NCBI GenBank assembly: GCA_963742035.1
Contig: CAVUKH010000002.1
Coordinates: 558,001 to 622,000, forward strand
DNA: 64,000 bases
Direction of reading: 5' to 3'
Source: Bog-473 sp963742035
GTDB lineage: Bacteria; Actinomycetota; Acidimicrobiia; Acidimicrobiales; RAAP-2
Shown piece by piece: positions 62,494 to 64,000 of the stretch; the first letter of the stretch is position 1, and the number at the start of each line of letters is the position of its first letter. The notes under the pieces are model-generated. The model did not search any database. It was not told where the DNA came from and worked only from the letters and a program-made list of their open reading frames with translations. The position numbers and the translations under genes are program-made.

Positions 62494-63378
62494 GTGCGCC
62501 TGATCAGCTTCTCCCTGTCCGACGGGCCGCCGCGGCCGGGGCTGATCGTGGGGGACGAGGTCCTCGATCTGAGCGACCCCGTCACTGGCCTGCCCCCGAC
62601 CCTGGCCGACGTACTCGCCCTTGGTGCGGCCGGCCTGGAACGGGCTGGCGCCGCGGCGACCGGTATGGCCTCCAGGTACGACCTGGGCGCGGTACGGCGC
62701 CACGCGCCGGTACCGGACCCGCCGGCCATCCTCGCCATCGGCATGAACTACCGGGCCCACGTCGCCGAAATGGGTCGCGAGCCTCCCGAGTGGCAGTACT
62801 GGTTCAACAAGCAGCGCACGTCAATTTCAGGACCCGGTGATCCCATTGTGCTGCCGTCCGTGTCCGACTTGGTCGACTACGAAGGCGAGCTGGCCCTCGT
62901 GATCGGTCCGCGTTGCCAGCACGTGCCGGCGGCGCGGGCGTTCGAGGTCGTCGCCGGCTTCACGATCATCAACGACGTGAGCACACGGGACTGGCAGTGG
63001 CGCTCGCCCACCTTCACGCTGGGTAAATCCTTCGACACCCACGCTCCCTGTGGACCCGAGTTGGTCACGGGCGACGAGCTCGGTGATCCGGGCTCGCTGT
63101 CCATCCGTACGTGGGTGAACGATGAGCTCCGCCAGGATTCGACGACGGCCGATCTGATCTTCGGCTGCGCCGAGATGATCGAGTACCTCACGACGGCCTT
63201 CCCGCTCGAGCCGGGGACCATCATCGCCACAGGGACGCCCGCCGGTGTCGGTGCCGGGTTCGACCCGCCGCGCTTCTTGGTGCCTGGCGACACCGTGCGC
63301 ATCAGCATCGAGGGGATCGGTGAGCTGTCCAATCCCGTGGTGCGGGGCGGGCCGCCCGTGCCCGTCGGCCTCGGCTGA
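62494..63378 (+). CDS. Fumarylacetoacetate hydrolase family protein
   Basis: 294 residues from GTG 62494. FAH fold: AILAIGMNYRAHVAEMG, FNKQRTSISGPGDPIVLPSVSDLVDYEGELALVIG (the metal-binding Glu in YEGELA), GFTIINDVSTRDWQWRSPTFTLGKSFDTHAPCGPELV (Asp and Lys), and IEYLTTAFPLEPGTIIATGTPAGVGAGFDP. Such enzymes hydrolyse or decarboxylate beta-diketo acids in aromatic catabolism. It starts 19 bases after the HdeD-like gene. Confidence 0.92.
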   Translation: MRLISFSLSDGPPRPGLIVGDEVLDLSDPVTGLPPTLADVLALGAAGLERAGAAATGMASRYDLGAVRRHAPVPDPPAILAIGMNYRAHVAEMGREPPEWQYWFNKQRTSISGPGDPIVLPSVSDLVDYEGELALVIGPRCQHVPAARAFEVVAGFTIINDVSTRDWQWRSPTFTLGKSFDTHAPCGPELVTGDELGDPGSLSIRTWVNDELRQDSTTADLIFGCAEMIEYLTTAFPLEPGTIIATGTPAGVGAGFDPPRFLVPGDTVRISIEGIGELSNPVVRGGPPVPVGLG

Positions 63379-63381
63379 GCC

Positions 63382-63744
63382 TCAGCCTTCCGCCTGCGCA
63401 GCCCGCAGACGCTCGGCCAGGCTCGCCATGACCTGCAGGGCGAAGTTCGGCGTTTCGCCGACCAGGAACAGGAATCGGTGCTTGTCGATGACGGCCACGG
63501 TGCAGTCCTCCACCGCAACGGCGGTTGCGCTGCGAGGCGAAGCGTCGACCATCGCCATCTCGCCGAAGGTGTCATCGGGGCCGAGGGTGAAGGTGTGACC
63601 ATTGGCCATGCTGAGCTCGACGCGACCCGAAACGACCCCGAACATCTCCTCGCCCGTGGAGCCTTCTTCGAAGATCACCGTTCCGGCCGGAACATCCCGT
63701 GTCTCTTTGGCACCCTTGAACACTCCTATGACCTTCACGCTCAT
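63382..63744 (-). CDS. Small stand-alone cyclic nucleotide-binding domain protein
   Basis: 120 residues from ATG 63744. A single cNMP-binding beta-barrel: VPAGTVIFEEGSTGEEMFGVVSGRVELSM, then the phosphate-binding cassette TFGEMAMVDASPRSATAVAVED (for FGEMALL..PRxAT) and a C-terminal helix. No helix-turn-helix or kinase is attached, so it probably senses cAMP-like ligand and acts through a partner, or is a degenerate structural version. The Glu and Arg that hold the ribose and phosphate are present. Confidence 0.87.
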   Translation of the reverse strand: MSVKVIGVFKGAKETRDVPAGTVIFEEGSTGEEMFGVVSGRVELSMANGHTFTLGPDDTFGEMAMVDASPRSATAVAVEDCTVAVIDKHRFLFLVGETPNFALQVMASLAERLRAAQAEG

Positions 63745-63864
63745 GTTCGTTTCCCTTCGGTCGGCAGGCTGGGCCCGGCATGGCCACACTGTTGTGGATG
63801 GTAACTCCGGTTCCAGGTGCCCCGCGGGTGCATGGGCGGGCGGCCGGCACGGCAGAATGGAGGA

Positions 63865-64000
63865 ATGACCGAGACCCAGTCCCAGCTCGGCGACGCCGAA
63901 CGCGCAGACCGCCTGGAGAAGCTCCAGGGGATCATGGACCTCATGCGGCCCGCCGTCCAGGCCGACGGGGGAGACCTCGTGCTCATCCGCGCCGATGTGG
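63865..64000 (+). CDS. NifU-like iron-sulfur scaffold protein (5' part only)
   Basis: The gene runs off the right edge; 45 codons are visible from ATG 63865, preceded by GGAGGA one base before the ATG region. LQGIMDLMRPAVQADGGDLVLI is the opening of the NifU C-terminal domain (usually LRPxxxxDGGD), whose CxxC motif would lie beyond the window. Such proteins assemble or deliver Fe-S clusters. Confidence 0.8.
   Translation, partial: MTETQSQLGDAERADRLEKLQGIMDLMRPAVQADGGDLVLIRADV

Overview
The window is GC-rich, gene-dense chromosomal DNA of an actinomycete. Several features suggest a deep-branching lineage such as Acidimicrobiia: many flavin/F420-type luciferase-like monooxygenases, abundant SDR and acyl-CoA enzymes, an AftD-type arabinofuranosyltransferase, exported proteins with GYWLVASDGGIF-type repeats, and several genes that look leaderless (a -10 hexamer 6-8 bases before the start codon, no Shine-Dalgarno). 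The class assignment is inference; no rRNA is present. No transposase, phage gene or CRISPR array was found.

Layout. 1-8.2 kb: a two-module glycosyltransferase, an ArsR/AHSA1 pair behind a strong promoter-operator, an SDR, a luciferase-like monooxygenase, a small exported protein, and a GntR-ABC ATPase-permease operon. 8.2-17.5 kb: quinone oxidoreductase, two GNAT acetyltransferases, 3-methyladenine glycosylase, acyl-CoA synthetase, aldehyde dehydrogenase plus SDR, a membrane-anchored collagen-like protein, a DUF480 protein and an exported GH43-like protein. 17.5-18.0 kb holds no credible protein gene but many strong hairpins and is a candidate structured RNA. 18-22 kb: a translationally coupled nucleotidyltransferase/KASIII/thiolase/monooxygenase operon. 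22-31 kb: thioesterase and threonine aldolase (divergent around a perfect palindrome), a beta-propeller/SGNH fusion, a PIG-L deacetylase, an ECF sigma/anti-sigma pair and S-adenosylhomocysteinase.

31.4-50.2 kb is a cell-envelope glycan region: GT4 glycosyltransferase, methyltransferases, an acyltransferase-3 gene followed by a separate SGNH gene, a sulfotransferase, a giant AftD-like enzyme, and a coupled gene fusing a DMT-type 10-helix membrane protein to a degenerate GGDEF domain that has lost the active site but keeps an RxxD I-site. A few kb away a GEMM-I (cyclic di-GMP) riboswitch precedes an exported repeat/propeller protein whose C-terminal half has a lipoprotein paralogue nearby. Together these suggest c-di-GMP control of envelope glycan synthesis or display. 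This is the most interesting part of the window. A tRNA-Arg(CCT) lies at 47.3 kb.

50-64 kb: small hypothetical genes, catalase, a 55-residue hydrophobic protein, YceI, then a five-gene electron-transfer operon (Ser/Thr-rich exported protein, ApbE, ferric-reductase-like cytochrome b, NuoF-like flavoprotein, 3Fe-4S ferredoxin), followed by GNAT, a possible RHH regulator, a CMD-family protein, P450, a C69/secernin-like hydrolase, HdeD-like membrane protein, FAH-family hydrolase, a small cyclic-nucleotide-binding protein and the start of a NifU-type gene.
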